Notes: generated by a model not told the origin, from the sequence alone. Positions 1-9,606 are shown, numbered from the stretch's first letter. The stretch is 59,749 nucleotides of DNA from Methylohalomonas sp034521715 (GCA_034521715.1 JAXHLY010000005.1:1-59749), one strand, 5' to 3'. Made by a program: numbers and translations.

Positions 1-371
1 GTATCTGTGTGCCATTCCAGGGGCAGGTTGAACATCGGATTGATACGCTGGGCGGCAGTAATTTCCCCTGCCCGCTGTTGCCGCCATTCCGCCACGGCAA
101 TTTTCAGATCCGGGCTGAAATAAAGGGCGGCCAGCGTCAGTGCGTCAACATCCCATACCTCCATTGGCCAGCCGTCCGTTATGTAGCCATGTGCCTGCAG
201 AAAATCATGCAATTCCGGCGCATCCAGATTACGGCCTGTGTAGCTGTCAAAAACCCGCTCTGTATCCAGCGGTGCAGGCTGGTAAGATTGTTGTGCGGCA
301 CAGGCCGATAACAGTAGTGTTGCAAGCACTGCCGCCCAGAGCCTGTAATTCTCGTGCATCCCCATCGTCAT
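1..371 (-). CDS. TolC-family outer-membrane efflux lipoprotein, N-terminal part
   Basis: This leftward gene runs off the left edge of the window. About 123 codons are visible from the ATG at 369-371, with two further in-frame ATGs at 365 and 359. The N-terminus has a hydrophobic stretch ending in the lipobox LLSAC, so the mature protein should be lipid-anchored. The segment that follows (FSPDLKIAVAEWRQQRA, then EITAAQRINP) matches the start of the coiled-coil domain of outer-membrane factors of tripartite efflux pumps. By family knowledge it would form the outer-membrane duct of an RND or ABC exporter. The partner pump genes would lie to the left. No frameshift is visible. The TolC family is fairly secure; substrate and subfamily cannot be read. 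Confidence 0.7.
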   Translation of the reverse strand, partial: MTMGMHENYRLWAAVLATLLLSACAAQQSYQPAPLDTERVFDSYTGRNLDAPELHDFLQAHGYITDGWPMEVWDVDALTLAALYFSPDLKIAVAEWRQQRAGEITAAQRINPMFNLPLEWHTD

Positions 372-414
372 TGTTTTTATATACGCTTGCTAGTAGCTTG
401 AGCCGGCAGTACTC

Positions 415-942
415 TCATTCATAGCCGATCTGCCAGTATTCGCGATCGGCTTCATGCACTTCCCCGGTAGCCGAATCAATTTCTATTTTCCATTCCGTGC
501 CATCAGGCTGAAGTATGTCGAACTCATAAACCGCACGGCCGTCGGATTCTATTTCGTATTCGGTCTCGACAATATCACCAGGATACTCGGCCAATGCCTT
601 TTTACGAGCAGCATCCTCGTCGATATGCATCCACTTCTGAAAGTCCGGGTGCAGCGGCGTGGTGACCTCACGTTCTATCTCGATAATTTCCGCGGTATCA
701 GCATGACATTCAACATCCCAGTCACGTGCATTGTTATCACGAATATTGAATTCATAAACAGGTGCTCCCTGCTCGCGCTTCATCTCGACCTTTATCACCG
801 TGCCGTCACGAGCTTCCAGCGCGGCTGCCAGGCAGGTTTCAAAATGCACCGAGCCATGAATGAAGCGACCGCTGTCGGCAGCTGCAATCAAGGGATTAGC
901 ACCCATCATTAGACACAGCAAGGCTGAAGCGAACCTGAACAT
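415..942 (-). CDS. Secreted PepSY-domain protein
   Basis: The 175-residue protein starts at the ATG at 942. A longer reading frame to 1146 exists, but MFRFASALLCLMMGANPLIA is a clean signal peptide and sets the start. Two PepSY-like units follow. The first (about residues 35-95) contains GTVIKVEMKREQGAPVYEF. The second (about 108-170) contains DIVETEYEIESDGRAVYEF and ends with the typical IDSATGEVHEAD. PepSY units are known as periplasmic modules that modulate peptidases or sit beside sensor kinases; no catalytic residues are expected. It lies 86 bases from the divergently transcribed TraB/GumN gene, so both may use the AT-rich stretch at 945-1025. Exact role unknown. Confidence 0.75.
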   Translation of the reverse strand: MFRFASALLCLMMGANPLIAAADSGRFIHGSVHFETCLAAALEARDGTVIKVEMKREQGAPVYEFNIRDNNARDWDVECHADTAEIIEIEREVTTPLHPDFQKWMHIDEDAARKKALAEYPGDIVETEYEIESDGRAVYEFDILQPDGTEWKIEIDSATGEVHEADREYWQIGYE

Positions 943-1028
943 AGAAAACCCCGGGGTAATTGAAAGTGAACGTTGATCTGACAGAGATCGTAATGAATTA
1001 TTGTAATTTTCCAGGGTCAAGTTACGGT

Positions 1029-2016
1029 ATGTGTAATCGCACTGCAATATCCAGCGTTGTCCGGCTGCCACTTCTGACGATGATTCTGACCGCCGCCGGT
1101 CTTGCTGCGGCTGCCGACCCCGCCCTGGAACAGGCCTGCCGGCCATTTACCTCGGCGGCGGAAAGCGGACCGGAACGTTCCCGTGACGAGATTCCCTTCG
1201 GTCAGGCCGTTTTCTGGCGCCTTGAGAAGGCGGACACCGTCAATCACCCACCGGGCACCCTGCATTCCCAGGATCGTCGGGTCACCAGCCTGTCACCACG
1301 ACAGCGGTTGATTCTCGCCCGCAGCAGTCGCCTGCTCATCGAGATCGTGCCCGATGCCGGTTCCAGTCAGGCCTATGCCGATGCAATCCACTCGGAAGGC
1401 GGCCCCGGCCTGCGCGAGGATCTGCCCGCACCGCAGTACCAACGCCTGCAGCAGATTGCCGGGGCCTACGGCCTGCCGCCGGAAAACCCGTACGGGCTAA
1501 ACGAGCCATGGGCGGTATTCAGTCAGATCGGCCGGCCCCGGCCGATCCGGGGTCCGACCCAGGAGCATTGTGATCCACGATAGCGCCCTCACGCGCATGG
1601 GCAAGCCGGTCATCGGGCTTGAAACCATGCCCGAACTGACGCAAACGCTGTCATCACTGCCGTATGACGACCAGATCACCACACTCAGAAGGAGACGATC
1701 TGGCAACCACGACCGTATTATACGTGAAAGCAAGACGCTCTTGGATTTATACCTGGCCGGCGATCTGGCGGGGATGGTCCTTTTCAACGAACGGCTCATC
1801 AGCCGCATTACGACGAGGCCGTTTTTGATCGCTTCATGGAAGCAGTACTCCATAAGCGCAATCGGCGCATGTTCGAAGCGCATGCTGCCGTATCTTGAGG
1901 AGGGCAACAGTTTTATCGCGGTCGGCGCATTACACCTGCCTGACGATAATGGGCTGTTACAGATGCTGGATGAAGCCGGTTATCACGTCGCACCGATCGG
2001 GCCGGAGCCTGACTGA
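1029..2016 (+). CDS. TraB/GumN family protein (frameshifted)
   Basis: The product is a secreted TraB/GumN-type protein, a family related to erythromycin-esterase/TIKI-like putative metalloproteases. The start at 1029 is chosen because it precedes a hydrophobic signal segment (VVRLPLLTMILTAAGLAAAA). Family landmarks are FWRLEK followed by a modified form of the usual FGTMHS motif (PGTLHSQD), then SPRQRL. Later come GLETMPE and the conserved C-terminal ALHLPDDNGLLQMLDEAGY. The frame breaks near 1540, again near 1690, and twice between about 1790 and 1885. Between these points another frame reads HYDEAVFDRFMEAVLHKRNR, as expected for the family. Both halves are well conserved, so sequence indels are more likely than true decay. 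Biological role is unknown. Confidence 0.6.
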
Positions 2017-2124
2017 CAGGCTCCAGGCAAACAATAGAGCCAGCTGATATTCCAGCCATCATCTGCTACCTGCTGTCAGAAGCAGTGCCCGGCTGAACGA
2101 TCGGGCAGCTGTGGTCACCCTGCA

Positions 2125-2412
2125 TCAATCCTTCTGCCTGATTTCCTGTTTTTCATTGGTCTGGTATTTGTCTTTCCATTCGGCATAAGGCATGCCATAA
2201 ATGATTTCACGCGCTGTTTCATAGTCCATTTCGATACCACGCTCTTCTGCCGCGGCCTTGTACCATTTGGACAGGCAGTTGCGGCAGAAGCCGGCGAGAT
2301 TCATGAGGTCCAGATTCTGTACCTCGGTATGCTCACGTAGATGGGAAACCAGGCGGCGGAACGCGGCGGCCTCGATTTCCATCCGGGTTGTCTCATCCAG
2401 CTTTGTGGCCAT
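2125..2412 (-). CDS. DUF1244 family protein
   Basis: This 95-residue protein matches the small DUF1244 family of proteobacteria. The diagnostic stretch is LMNLAGFCRNCLSKWYKAAA, which carries two close cysteines, followed by the ending YGMPYAEWKDKYQ. The start at 2412 is supported by an AAAGGTG ribosome site eight bases upstream; an upstream in-frame ATG at 2466 lacks one. No transmembrane segment or signal peptide is present, so it is cytoplasmic. Structures exist for the family but no function is established. It is divergent from the NADH dehydrogenase gene at 2523, with about 110 bases between them. Confidence 0.85.
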   Translation of the reverse strand: MATKLDETTRMEIEAAAFRRLVSHLREHTEVQNLDLMNLAGFCRNCLSKWYKAAAEERGIEMDYETAREIIYGMPYAEWKDKYQTNEKQEIRQKD

Positions 2413-2522
2413 TTTCAACACCTTTATTTCAGTTGAGCCCTGATTCATGATCTGTTTCAGGGACATGTTTCGTTATTATAACGTGCCATGCTACCGTCAC
2501 GACACCTGACAGGCCTCGCCCA

Positions 2523-3855
2523 ATGACCAGTCCCGACCGGACACACCATCAAATCGTTATCGTCGGCGGCGGCGCCGGCGGCCTGGAACTCGCCACCAAG
2601 CTCGGCGATAAACTGGGGCGTAAGCAAAAAGCCACCATCACCCTGATCGATGCCGCGCTGACCCATATCTGGAAGCCGCTCCTGCACGAGGTGGCGGCCG
2701 GCACCATGAATTCCTACGAGGACGAGCTGAGTCACCCGGCCCCAGGCCCACTGGCATCACTTTTTCTTTCGTCTGGGCCGCGTCGATCGCCTGGACCGGC
2801 AGAAACGGATAGTATCAACCACACCGACCATGGATGAGGACGGCAATGTCTTTATCCCGCGCCGCGACTTTCACTATGACACCCTGATTTTTGCTGTGGG
2901 CAGTGAAACCAACGATTTCGGCATTCCCGGCGTCAAGGAGCACTGTCATTTCATCGATCGTCGCGAGCAGGCGGATGAATTTCACCAGCATTTCCTGCGC
3001 ACTTTCTACAAGGCCCACGCGCGTACCAATGAACTGCGCCCTGGCCAACTGGGCATCGCCATCGCCGGCGCCGGCGCGACCGGCGTTGAACTGGCGGCGG
3101 AACTGCATGACGCCGCTCATGAACTGGCGACCTTCGGCCTCGACGGTGTCGATCCGGACAAGGACATCAAGATATCCATCATCGAGGCCGCCGATCGGGT
3201 CCTGCCAAACCTGCCCGAGCGACTCACCAAGCAGGTGACCATGCAGCTGCAGCAGCTGAATGTCGATGTGCTAACCGGAGAGCGTATCGTCAAAGCGACA
3301 AAGGAAGGCTTTCATACCGACAGCGAACATTTTATCCCGGCCGAAATCAAGGTCTGGGCCGCCGGTATCAAGGCCCCCGATTTTCTCGCCAACCTGGACG
3401 GCCTGGAAACCAATCGCGCCAATCAACTGGTCGTCGAACGTACAATGCAGACCACTCATGACGACAATATTTTTGCCATCGGCGACTGCGCCGCCTGCCC
3501 GCAGGACAATGAACAGCTCGTGCCGCCGCGGGCGCAGGCTGCGCATCAGCAGGCCACAACCATGGTCAAGACCATGGTCAGGCGCCTGAAGGGCAAAGCG
3601 CCGCTCGAATACACCTATGTCGATTACGGGTCGCTGATCAATCTGAGCCGTTATACGACAGTGGGTAATCTGATGGGCAGTATCGCCAGGAAATGGTCGG
3701 GCAGCGTAATGATTGAAGGGCTGATGGCACGCTTCATGTATTTTTCACTTTACAAAATGCATCAGCTTGCCCTCCATGGCCCGCTCCGGGTCATGCTGAC
3801 GACACTTGCGAACATGCTTACCCGGCGCGGCAAGCCGCGGATGAAACTGCATTAA
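2523..3855 (+). CDS. ndh: NAD(P)/FAD-dependent oxidoreductase, type II NADH dehydrogenase-like (frameshifted)
   Basis: The enzyme is predicted to pass electrons from NADH to quinone at the inner membrane without pumping protons. The N-terminal Rossmann motif is IVIVGGGAGGLELA (FAD), and the second dinucleotide motif is IAIAGAGATGVELAAEL (NADH). The C-terminal FAD motif is IFAIGDCAACP. The last 60 residues (from YTYVDYGSLINLS on) match the amphipathic membrane-anchoring tail of NDH-2 enzymes. The frame breaks near 2735 inside a C-rich run. Between 2735 and 2830 the other frame reads AHWHHFFFRLGRVDRLDR, the expected family sequence. With one indel corrected, the length is about 443 residues, typical of NDH-2. 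The gene stands alone. Confidence 0.85.
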
Positions 3856-3924
3856 TTCGTATCTCGTTAATCAACAAAGTTTGGCCGTGCAATCAGCCAT
3901 GTCAACCTTCGCAGGAACCGGTAA

Positions 3925-4057
3925 TGGTGCAGCTTGTCATCCCGAACGCACGTGAGGGATCTTGTAGTGGTGCAGCTTGTCATCCCGAACGCACGTGAGG
4001 GATCTTGGGTTCAAAAAGACAAGATTTCTCAACCACTTCGTGATTTCGAAATGACAA
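3925..4057. repeat. Tandem and palindromic intergenic repeat (REP-like)
   Basis: A 40-base unit occurs twice at 3925-3964 and 3968-4007 (period 43), beginning TGGTGCAGCTTGTCATCCC and ending GAGGGATCTTG. The second copy is followed by a roughly inverted half at 4015-4057, which starts CAAGATTTCTC and ends ATGACAA. Together they give an imperfect stem of about 80 bases. This layout resembles mobile REP/MITE-like palindromes that are spread between genes in many proteobacteria; that comparison is from memory. Confidence 0.75.
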
Positions 4058-4190
4058 TGCTGATTTGAAAGGTCCCGATTCGCGTGTATTCGCGTTTATT
4101 TGCGGACTGTTCAAAAAACAATCCGTTAATTCGCGCAGCAAGCTGTGCTCCTACACGAGATACGCTTCACGAGTGACGAGTGACGAAACG
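4058..4190. other. Intergenic stretch with further repeat-like motifs
   Basis: No gene is seen here. The sequence contains ATTCGCGTGTATTCGCG, which repeats an ATTCGCG core, then TTCGCGCAGCAAGCTGTGC, a GC-rich stretch of a kind seen between genes. At 4171-4190 there are two GAGTGAC heptamers followed by an inverted GTCAC. It appears to be a small cluster of unrelated intergenic repeats between two convergent genes. Confidence 0.45.
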
Positions 4191-4607
4191 TCACATTCCA
4201 AAAATCCGTTTCAGGTTTTCGAAGCCAGCCTGGTAGATGTCTTCAATCACCTTGACCGCCTCGTTTTCCGGCGCACCGCTGGCCTCGAAAGAGCTCGACC
4301 ATTCAACGACGGTACTGTTGCCATCAACATCCTGGCGCACCCGTATTGTCGCGGTGTAATCACTGACCGGTAATGGACTGTCGATAATCGAATAGGTATA
4401 GACACGCTCGTTGTCATCGATCTGTTCGAGCTTCTCAACGATTGTTCCGCCACCGGCCAGACTGAGTTTGCGGACCTTGCCGCCGTTTTCCAGCTCACTG
4501 TGTTCGATAGCCGGATGCCAGTCAGGCAAGGCGTTGAACCCGCCAATCAGATCCCAGACCTGCTGGGCCGGCACATCGAGTTCGGTCTGCATGCTGACCT
4601 TGGGCAT
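4191..4607 (-). CDS. SRPBCC (START/polyketide-cyclase-like) family protein
   Basis: The 138-residue product has the helix-grip fold signature. It begins with MPKVSMQTELDVPAQQVWDL, continues with FNALPDWHPAI and a beta-strand-rich middle (YTYSIIDSPLPVSDYTATI), and ends in a long helix (VIEDIYQAGFENLKRIF). The start at 4607 is preceded by a GGGGAGAG ribosome site; the longer frame to 4682 is not family-like. SRPBCC proteins bind small hydrophobic ligands. This subgroup resembles the MxaD/YPO-type solitary proteins, for which no reaction is known. It lies about 110 bases downstream of the NtrC-type regulator in the same direction, so it may be read through from that operon. Confidence 0.75.
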   Translation of the reverse strand: MPKVSMQTELDVPAQQVWDLIGGFNALPDWHPAIEHSELENGGKVRKLSLAGGGTIVEKLEQIDDNERVYTYSIIDSPLPVSDYTATIRVRQDVDGNSTVVEWSSSFEASGAPENEAVKVIEDIYQAGFENLKRIFGM

Positions 4608-4718
4608 AGGCGTCTCTCCCCTGCTGCTAGACCCGGTTCCCGGGTGTTGATTCCGGTCGGTAGCCCCTGTGAAGCCGGGCACCGGTTTCTCCGTAACCTT
4701 AACGGCAAGTATAGCCGT

Positions 4719-6155
4719 TCAATTATCGAAGCCGTGCTTCTTCATCCGGTAACGCAACGCCATACGAGTAATACCCAGCTCGCGCGCTGCCTGTGAAACG
4801 TTATGATTGGTGCGCTCCAGCGCCTGCTTGATGAGGTTGTATTCCGCTTCTTCCAGGGTGACATCCGGATCCGGTGCGGCGGGGGCAGCGGCTGCAGACA
4901 AAATCTGGCCCGACTGGTTCAGGCCGAGACTGTCAACTGATAACTCATCGCCGCCGGACAGCAGCACCGCGCGTTCAACAATATGCCGCAGTTCGCGGAC
5001 ATTGCCCGGCCAGTCATAATCCAGCAGCGCCTGGCGAGCGGCCTTGCTGAAACCGATATCGTCCAGCCCATAGCGCTGTGCGGTTTTCTGCGCATAGTGT
5101 TCCGCCAGCAGCATAATGTCATCACCGCGCTCCCTGAGCGGCGACAGACGGATACTCAATACATTCAGCCGGTAGTAAAGGTCGGAACGGAACTCGCCCT
5201 GCTCTGCCAGCTGCTCGATATCGCGGTTGGTCGCGGCTATAAACCAGGCACCGACGGGCCGTTCCTGTGTCGTACCGACGCGCCGGACCACGCGCCGCTC
5301 CAGCACGGCCAGCAGTTTCGATTGCAGGTCCAGGGGGATCTCGCCGATCTCGTCCAGGAACAGGACACCATCCTCGGCGGCCTCGATGAGACCGGTGCGG
5401 GCGGCATGGGCACTGGTAAAGGCGCCCTTCTCGTGGCCGAACAGCTCCGCCTCAATCAGGTCTTTCGGCAGGGACGCGCAGTCGACCTGCACGAACGGGC
5501 GTTCGTGACGGCCGCTGCGGGCATGCAGCAGGCGCGCCAGCACATCCTTACCGGTTCCGGTTTCACCGAGCAGCAGGACGTTCGGCGGCGGCGTGTCCGC
5601 CTGTTCTGTCAGCCGGGCGATGCGGTCGATTTGTTCATGTACCTGCTTCAGGGCCTCGCACTCACCCAGGAACGGGGCTGTGCTCTCGGTGGCGGAGGCA
5701 TGGCGTTCGCGTGTGGCGGAATAATCCAGCTTGCGCGTCAGGGCATCCTGCTCCAGCACTTTCTCGACATTCAGTACCAACTCATCGAGATCCACGGGCT
5801 TTTTCAGATAGTCCGAGGCCGAGAGTTTCATCGCAGCCACGGCATCCTCGAGTTCACCGTAAGCGGACATCACCAGTACCGGTACGCTGGATTCGCGCTT
5901 CTCGCGCAGGTCGGACAGGAAGTCGAGACCGGAGCCGTCGGGCAGCCGCATATCCAGCAATACCATGTCCGGTGTTGACTCCTTGAAGTATCCGACAGCA
6001 GTCTTGATATCCCCGGCGATGCGGGTCTTGTAGCCATTGCGTTCGAGGCGCTTGGCCACAGCCCTGGCAAACACCGCCTCGTCCTCGACAATCAGGATAC
6101 CGGTCATCTGTACCGGTACCTCGGCACTGCTGGCGGTGGAACTGCTCTCGTTCAT
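4719..6155 (-). CDS. Sigma-54-dependent response regulator, NtrC family
   Basis: The 478-residue protein has three standard parts. A receiver domain (about 17-130) has the phosphorylation site in MVLLDMRLPDGSG and the lysine in YLKKPVD. An AAA+ domain (about 160-400) carries Walker A GETGTGKD, Walker B GVLFLDEIGEI and the arginine-finger region ATNRDIEQLAEQGEFRSDLY. A Fis-type helix-turn-helix forms the C-terminus (NVSQAARELGITRMALRYR). The sigma-54 contact loop reads GAFTSA instead of the usual GAFTGA. The gene begins six bases after the kinase gene ends, so the two form a two-component operon. The kinase should phosphorylate this regulator. The signal and target promoters are not evident. 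Confidence 0.92.
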   Translation of the reverse strand: MNESSSTASSAEVPVQMTGILIVEDEAVFARAVAKRLERNGYKTRIAGDIKTAVGYFKESTPDMVLLDMRLPDGSGLDFLSDLREKRESSVPVLVMSAYGELEDAVAAMKLSASDYLKKPVDLDELVLNVEKVLEQDALTRKLDYSATRERHASATESTAPFLGECEALKQVHEQIDRIARLTEQADTPPPNVLLLGETGTGKDVLARLLHARSGRHERPFVQVDCASLPKDLIEAELFGHEKGAFTSAHAARTGLIEAAEDGVLFLDEIGEIPLDLQSKLLAVLERRVVRRVGTTQERPVGAWFIAATNRDIEQLAEQGEFRSDLYYRLNVLSIRLSPLRERGDDIMLLAEHYAQKTAQRYGLDDIGFSKAARQALLDYDWPGNVRELRHIVERAVLLSGGDELSVDSLGLNQSGQILSAAAAPAAPDPDVTLEEAEYNLIKQALERTNHNVSQAARELGITRMALRYRMKKHGFDN

Positions 6156-6161
6156 CTGCGC

Positions 6162-7650
6162 TCAATCCTCCTCATCAGCGGCCGGCGGTTCCACACGGCT
6201 GGTCGGCGCCGTAAACAGCACTTCCGTGCCCCGTCCCGGCAGTACATTGAATTCCAGCCGCCAGCCGTGGGCCTGGCAAATCTTGTTGGCGATTGGTATA
6301 CCCAGACCGGTGCCAAAGCGCTTGGTCGAAGGGCCGGGCGACAGATTGCTCGGCTGCGGCGTAAACGGTATGCCCGGGCCACTGTCCAGTATCCGCAGGC
6401 GTACCTGGTCGCTGTCATCCAGGGCCTCGAGGCCAATGGTCAGTGTACTGCCCGGCGGCGAGGCCTCTATGGCATTGGACAGGGTGCTGTAAATGGCCTG
6501 CTCCATCAGATCCGGATCCGCCGACAGCTCGCGATCCTGATCCCAGTGATGCTGTTCCAGCTGCAGGTTCTTTTCCTCGATCTTCGGTTTCAGCGGCGCC
6601 AGCGCCCCCGTTACAAGTTCGCTGAACGTCACCCGGCGGTAATGCGGCTCCAGTGGATGCAGGTAGCTGACCAGGGCGCTGACCCAGCGGCCCAGGCGAT
6701 CGATGGTCTCAAGGATGGCCTGCTTGCTGTCCCGCAATTCCTCGCTGGTCTCGCTGCCGTCCAGCACCTGGGCGGTGGCACGTATGCTGGCCAGCGGGTT
6801 ACGGATGTTATGGGCAACGACGGGGACCAGCGCGCCGAGCGCGGCCTGCTTTTCCGATTCAACAAGGGCATCGCGACTGGCGGCCAGATCCTGGGCCATC
6901 TGGTTGATCGCCTGGGCAAGCTCCGAGACTTCCTGCACACCTTGTTCCGGGATTTTGTGATCCAGCTGACCGCCACTGATGATCCGGGCACCGGACATCA
7001 CTTCAGCCATCGGCTGGCGGAAACCGTGCTTGAGGCTGTAACGGGTATACAGCAGCAGCGCCAGCACCGACAGCAGGGCCAAGGGAATAAAAATCTGCGC
7101 CAGTTGTACCCAGCGATCGACGGTGACATCGACCTCCTCCTGCAGTGTATCCAGTATTGCCCTGAAATCGTGGTAATCCTGCTCGTACCGGCCTGACCAT
7201 CTGCTCGGCAAAGCGCGGATCTATCATGTTGATACGGGCAGTCTGGGTCATATACGGGTCGCGGAAAATATTGTTCATGTCCTTTTGCAGAATACGATAG
7301 CTTTCCTGCAGGGCCTCGATAGCACTGATTTCACGATCCAGTTCGACCAGCCCACGCATGTCATTGAAGTGCTCGTCTATCTGACGGGAATAGTCGGCAT
7401 AACGCTTGACGGCCTGGGGCTCTTCCAGTACCCGCGCCCGGATCATGGTCTGGATCTGCCGAAACAGGTTGCTGCGGACTTGCTCGTTCAGCGCCGCCAG
7501 GTTGTTGATACGCACCGATTCCTGCGAAGTTTCCTGCCAGAAATAGGCCGACAGACCACCGATCAAGCCCGTGACGAGAACCAGTAACAGAAATGCAATC
7601 TCATGAAAAATAAAGAGATTCTTGATTGAACGGGGACGCGGGAAATTCAT
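6162..7650 (-). CDS. Membrane sensor histidine kinase (frameshifted)
   Basis: This is the partner kinase of the downstream NtrC-type regulator. It has an N-terminal membrane helix (EIAFLLLVLVTGLIGGL), a helical sensor region and a second membrane helix (IFIPLALLSVLALLLY). These are followed by HAMP-like sequence, the H-box VAHNIRNPLASIRATAQ, an N-box (TLSNAIEASPPGS), and G-boxes DSGPGIP and GTGLGIPIA. The residue after the phospho-acceptor His is Asn rather than the more common Glu. The frame breaks near 7190 between the sensor and the second helix; both halves are intact family sequence. The ATG at 7650 directly follows GGAG, too close for ideal spacing; a TTG at 7668 is an alternative start. 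Corrected length is about 496 residues. Confidence 0.88.
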
Positions 7651-7696
7651 CTCCGGCAGTATAGCCAATCATGACAGTGGTTGATATAGACCACTG

Positions 7697-7822
7697 CTGG
7701 GGACTAGGGATTAGGGATAGATTGGTTGCTGTTCGACAGTTTCCGCCAATCCGATTTCTGTTCACCGCCCACCAGCCCGGTCCCTAGTCTCTAGTCTCCA
7801 GCCCCTAATCCCTAGCCTATCC
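7697..7822. repeat. Inverted array of 7-base intergenic repeats
   Basis: The left half (7697-7720) is built from units of the type GACTAGG/GATTAGG. The right half (7781-7822) contains the complementary CCCTAGT and CCCTAAT units. The two halves could pair across the 60-base centre. The array fills the space between the divergent kinase gene and the ABC transporter gene and has no coding potential. Comparable heptamer arrays occur at 38257-38355. Confidence 0.7.
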
Positions 7823-7861
7823 TGTTACAATGCCGCCGATTTAAACTGTGTATAAAGAGCA

Positions 7862-8797
7862 ATGGAATCACTTGCCATCGAAGCCGCCGGCCTGGTGAAA
7901 ACCTACGGTGATCTGTTCGCGGTCAACGACCTGGATCTGGTCATCCCCGAAGGCATGTTTTTCGGCCTGCTCGGTCCCAACGGTTCCGGCAAGACAACCA
8001 CCATTCATATGCTCAGCACCCTGGTACGGCCCACTGCCGGCACGATCCGCGTCGCCGGTTGCGATGTGCTCAAACAGCCGGTCAGGGCCCGTGCCGGCAT
8101 CGGCCTCGTATTCCAGGAATCGGCACTCGACCGCAATCTCACTGTCGAGGAAAACCTGGATTTTGCCGGTGCCCTGTACGGGCTGCCCCGGGATACCATC
8201 GATCAGCGCTGCCATGAACTGCTGAATCTGTTCGATCTGGAAGACAAGCGCCATGTCCGCGTCGGCGCCCTGTCCGGCGGTATGCGCCGGGCCGTCGACA
8301 TCGCCCGCGGCGTTCTGCACAGGCCGAGAGTCCTGTTTCTGGATGAGCCCACCATCGGCCTCGATATCATCAACCGCCGCGGTATCTGGCGCTTTATCGG
8401 CCGCCTCCGCCAGGAACACGGCATGACTGTCCTGCTGACCACCCATTACCTGGAAGAGGCCGAGACCTGCGACAGTGTGGCATTCCTGCGTCAGGGCTGT
8501 CTCATAGGCCAGGGCCGGCCGGCGGACCTGATTGCCGGACTCGGCGCCTACATCCTCGAACTGGAAGCCGACAACCCGAAACACTACATCGATATGCTCA
8601 GCGGCGAACTGGGGGCCCCGGTCCGTGAAGGCGAGCGGCTGCTGTTTGCCATCCAGGATCCCGATTTTCAGTTCGGTGACTGGCAGCAGCGCCTCCAGCA
8701 CGAAGTCCGATCATTGCAATTACGCAAACCGGATCTTAACGATGTCTATATCTGGCGTAACCAGCCGGAGACTACTGCCGCAGGAGAGCCGGCATGA
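7862..8797 (+). CDS. ABC transporter ATP-binding protein (DrrA/ABC-2 type)
   Basis: This 311-residue ATPase powers an ABC-2 type exporter together with the next gene. Visible motifs are Walker A GPNGSGKTT (about residues 40-48), the Q-loop in LVFQESAL, the signature VGALSGGMRRAVDIARG, Walker B RVLFLDEPTIGLD and the switch histidine in LLTTHYLEEAE. The C-terminal extension of about 80 residues is typical of DrrA/NatA-like subunits. The signature motif reads LSGGM rather than LSGGQ, as is common in this subfamily. The stop codon overlaps the permease start by four bases (ATGA), indicating translational coupling. The substrate is unknown. Confidence 0.92.
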   Translation: MESLAIEAAGLVKTYGDLFAVNDLDLVIPEGMFFGLLGPNGSGKTTTIHMLSTLVRPTAGTIRVAGCDVLKQPVRARAGIGLVFQESALDRNLTVEENLDFAGALYGLPRDTIDQRCHELLNLFDLEDKRHVRVGALSGGMRRAVDIARGVLHRPRVLFLDEPTIGLDIINRRGIWRFIGRLRQEHGMTVLLTTHYLEEAETCDSVAFLRQGCLIGQGRPADLIAGLGAYILELEADNPKHYIDMLSGELGAPVREGERLLFAIQDPDFQFGDWQQRLQHEVRSLQLRKPDLNDVYIWRNQPETTAAGEPA

Positions 8798-9606
8798 TCG
8801 GGCGTGCCGTCAAGGCCATTATCGGCCGTGAACTGACCCGCATGCTACGTCAGCGCGGGCGGTTGCTGAGCGCCATGATCCGGCCGCTTATCTGGCTGCT
8901 GGTGATCGGCAGCGGTTTCGGGGCCATGTTGCAGCAATACGGTGCCGGCGATTACAAACAGTTCCTGATTCCCGGCCTGCTGTGCATGGTGCTGCTGTTC
9001 GGGGCCATGCTGGCGTCCCTGTCGCTGGTCTATGACAAGGAATCCGGCGTCATGCGCATGCTGGTCATCGCGCCGTTTTCGCATTACTGGATTATCCTTG
9101 CCCGCACCGTCAGTGCCGCCATTGCCGGTCTGGTGCAGGCATTGCTGCTGGTCGTAATCCTGGGCTTAATGGGCTATCTGACAATGCCCGCTTCCACGAG
9201 CCTATTCCTGTTCGGGCTCGTCCTGACCGCCCTGTTGTGCGCCGCATTCGGCATGGTCATCGCCGTATTCAGTAAAACCCTGGACAATTTCGCCGTTATT
9301 ATGAACTTCGTCATTTTCCCGGTCTTTTTCCTGAGCGGCGCACTTTATCCGCTGGAACACCTGCCGGCCTGGCTCAAGTTGATTACACTGGCCAACCCCT
9401 TCAGTTACGGTGTCGATCTGTTGAAACATGCGCTGCTGCCGGCCGGTGCAACGACCGGTATGGGCGCGGAATTCAGTATTCTGCGTGATATTCTGGTGCA
9501 GATCGGCTGTATCGCGGGCGCCCTGCTGATTGCCTGTGTGCGCTTTTCCCAGGCGCCGGTCATGGAGAGCCTGGCGAGCATACTGAGCGGTGGACGTCGT
9601 GGCTGA
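8794..9606 (+). CDS. ABC-2 type transporter permease
   Basis: The 270-residue permease has six predicted membrane helices, among them PLIWLLVIGSGFGAML, SAAIAGLVQALLLVVILGLM and FVIFPVFFLSGALYPLEHLP. The last is the conserved ABC-2 signature segment. The N-terminal amphipathic helix with RELTRMLRQRGRL is typical of DrrB-like proteins. It overlaps the ATPase gene by four bases and completes a two-gene exporter. Family members export drugs, lipids or polysaccharides; nothing here distinguishes among these. Confidence 0.9.
   Translation: MIGRAVKAIIGRELTRMLRQRGRLLSAMIRPLIWLLVIGSGFGAMLQQYGAGDYKQFLIPGLLCMVLLFGAMLASLSLVYDKESGVMRMLVIAPFSHYWIILARTVSAAIAGLVQALLLVVILGLMGYLTMPASTSLFLFGLVLTALLCAAFGMVIAVFSKTLDNFAVIMNFVIFPVFFLSGALYPLEHLPAWLKLITLANPFSYGVDLLKHALLPAGATTGMGAEFSILRDILVQIGCIAGALLIACVRFSQAPVMESLASILSGGRRG

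Noticed and set aside
4983..7196. Long rightward open frames opposite the NtrC-type regulator and the histidine kinase
   Set aside because: The leftward frames carry all signature motifs; the rightward frames show biased, His/Gln/Arg-rich shadow composition.
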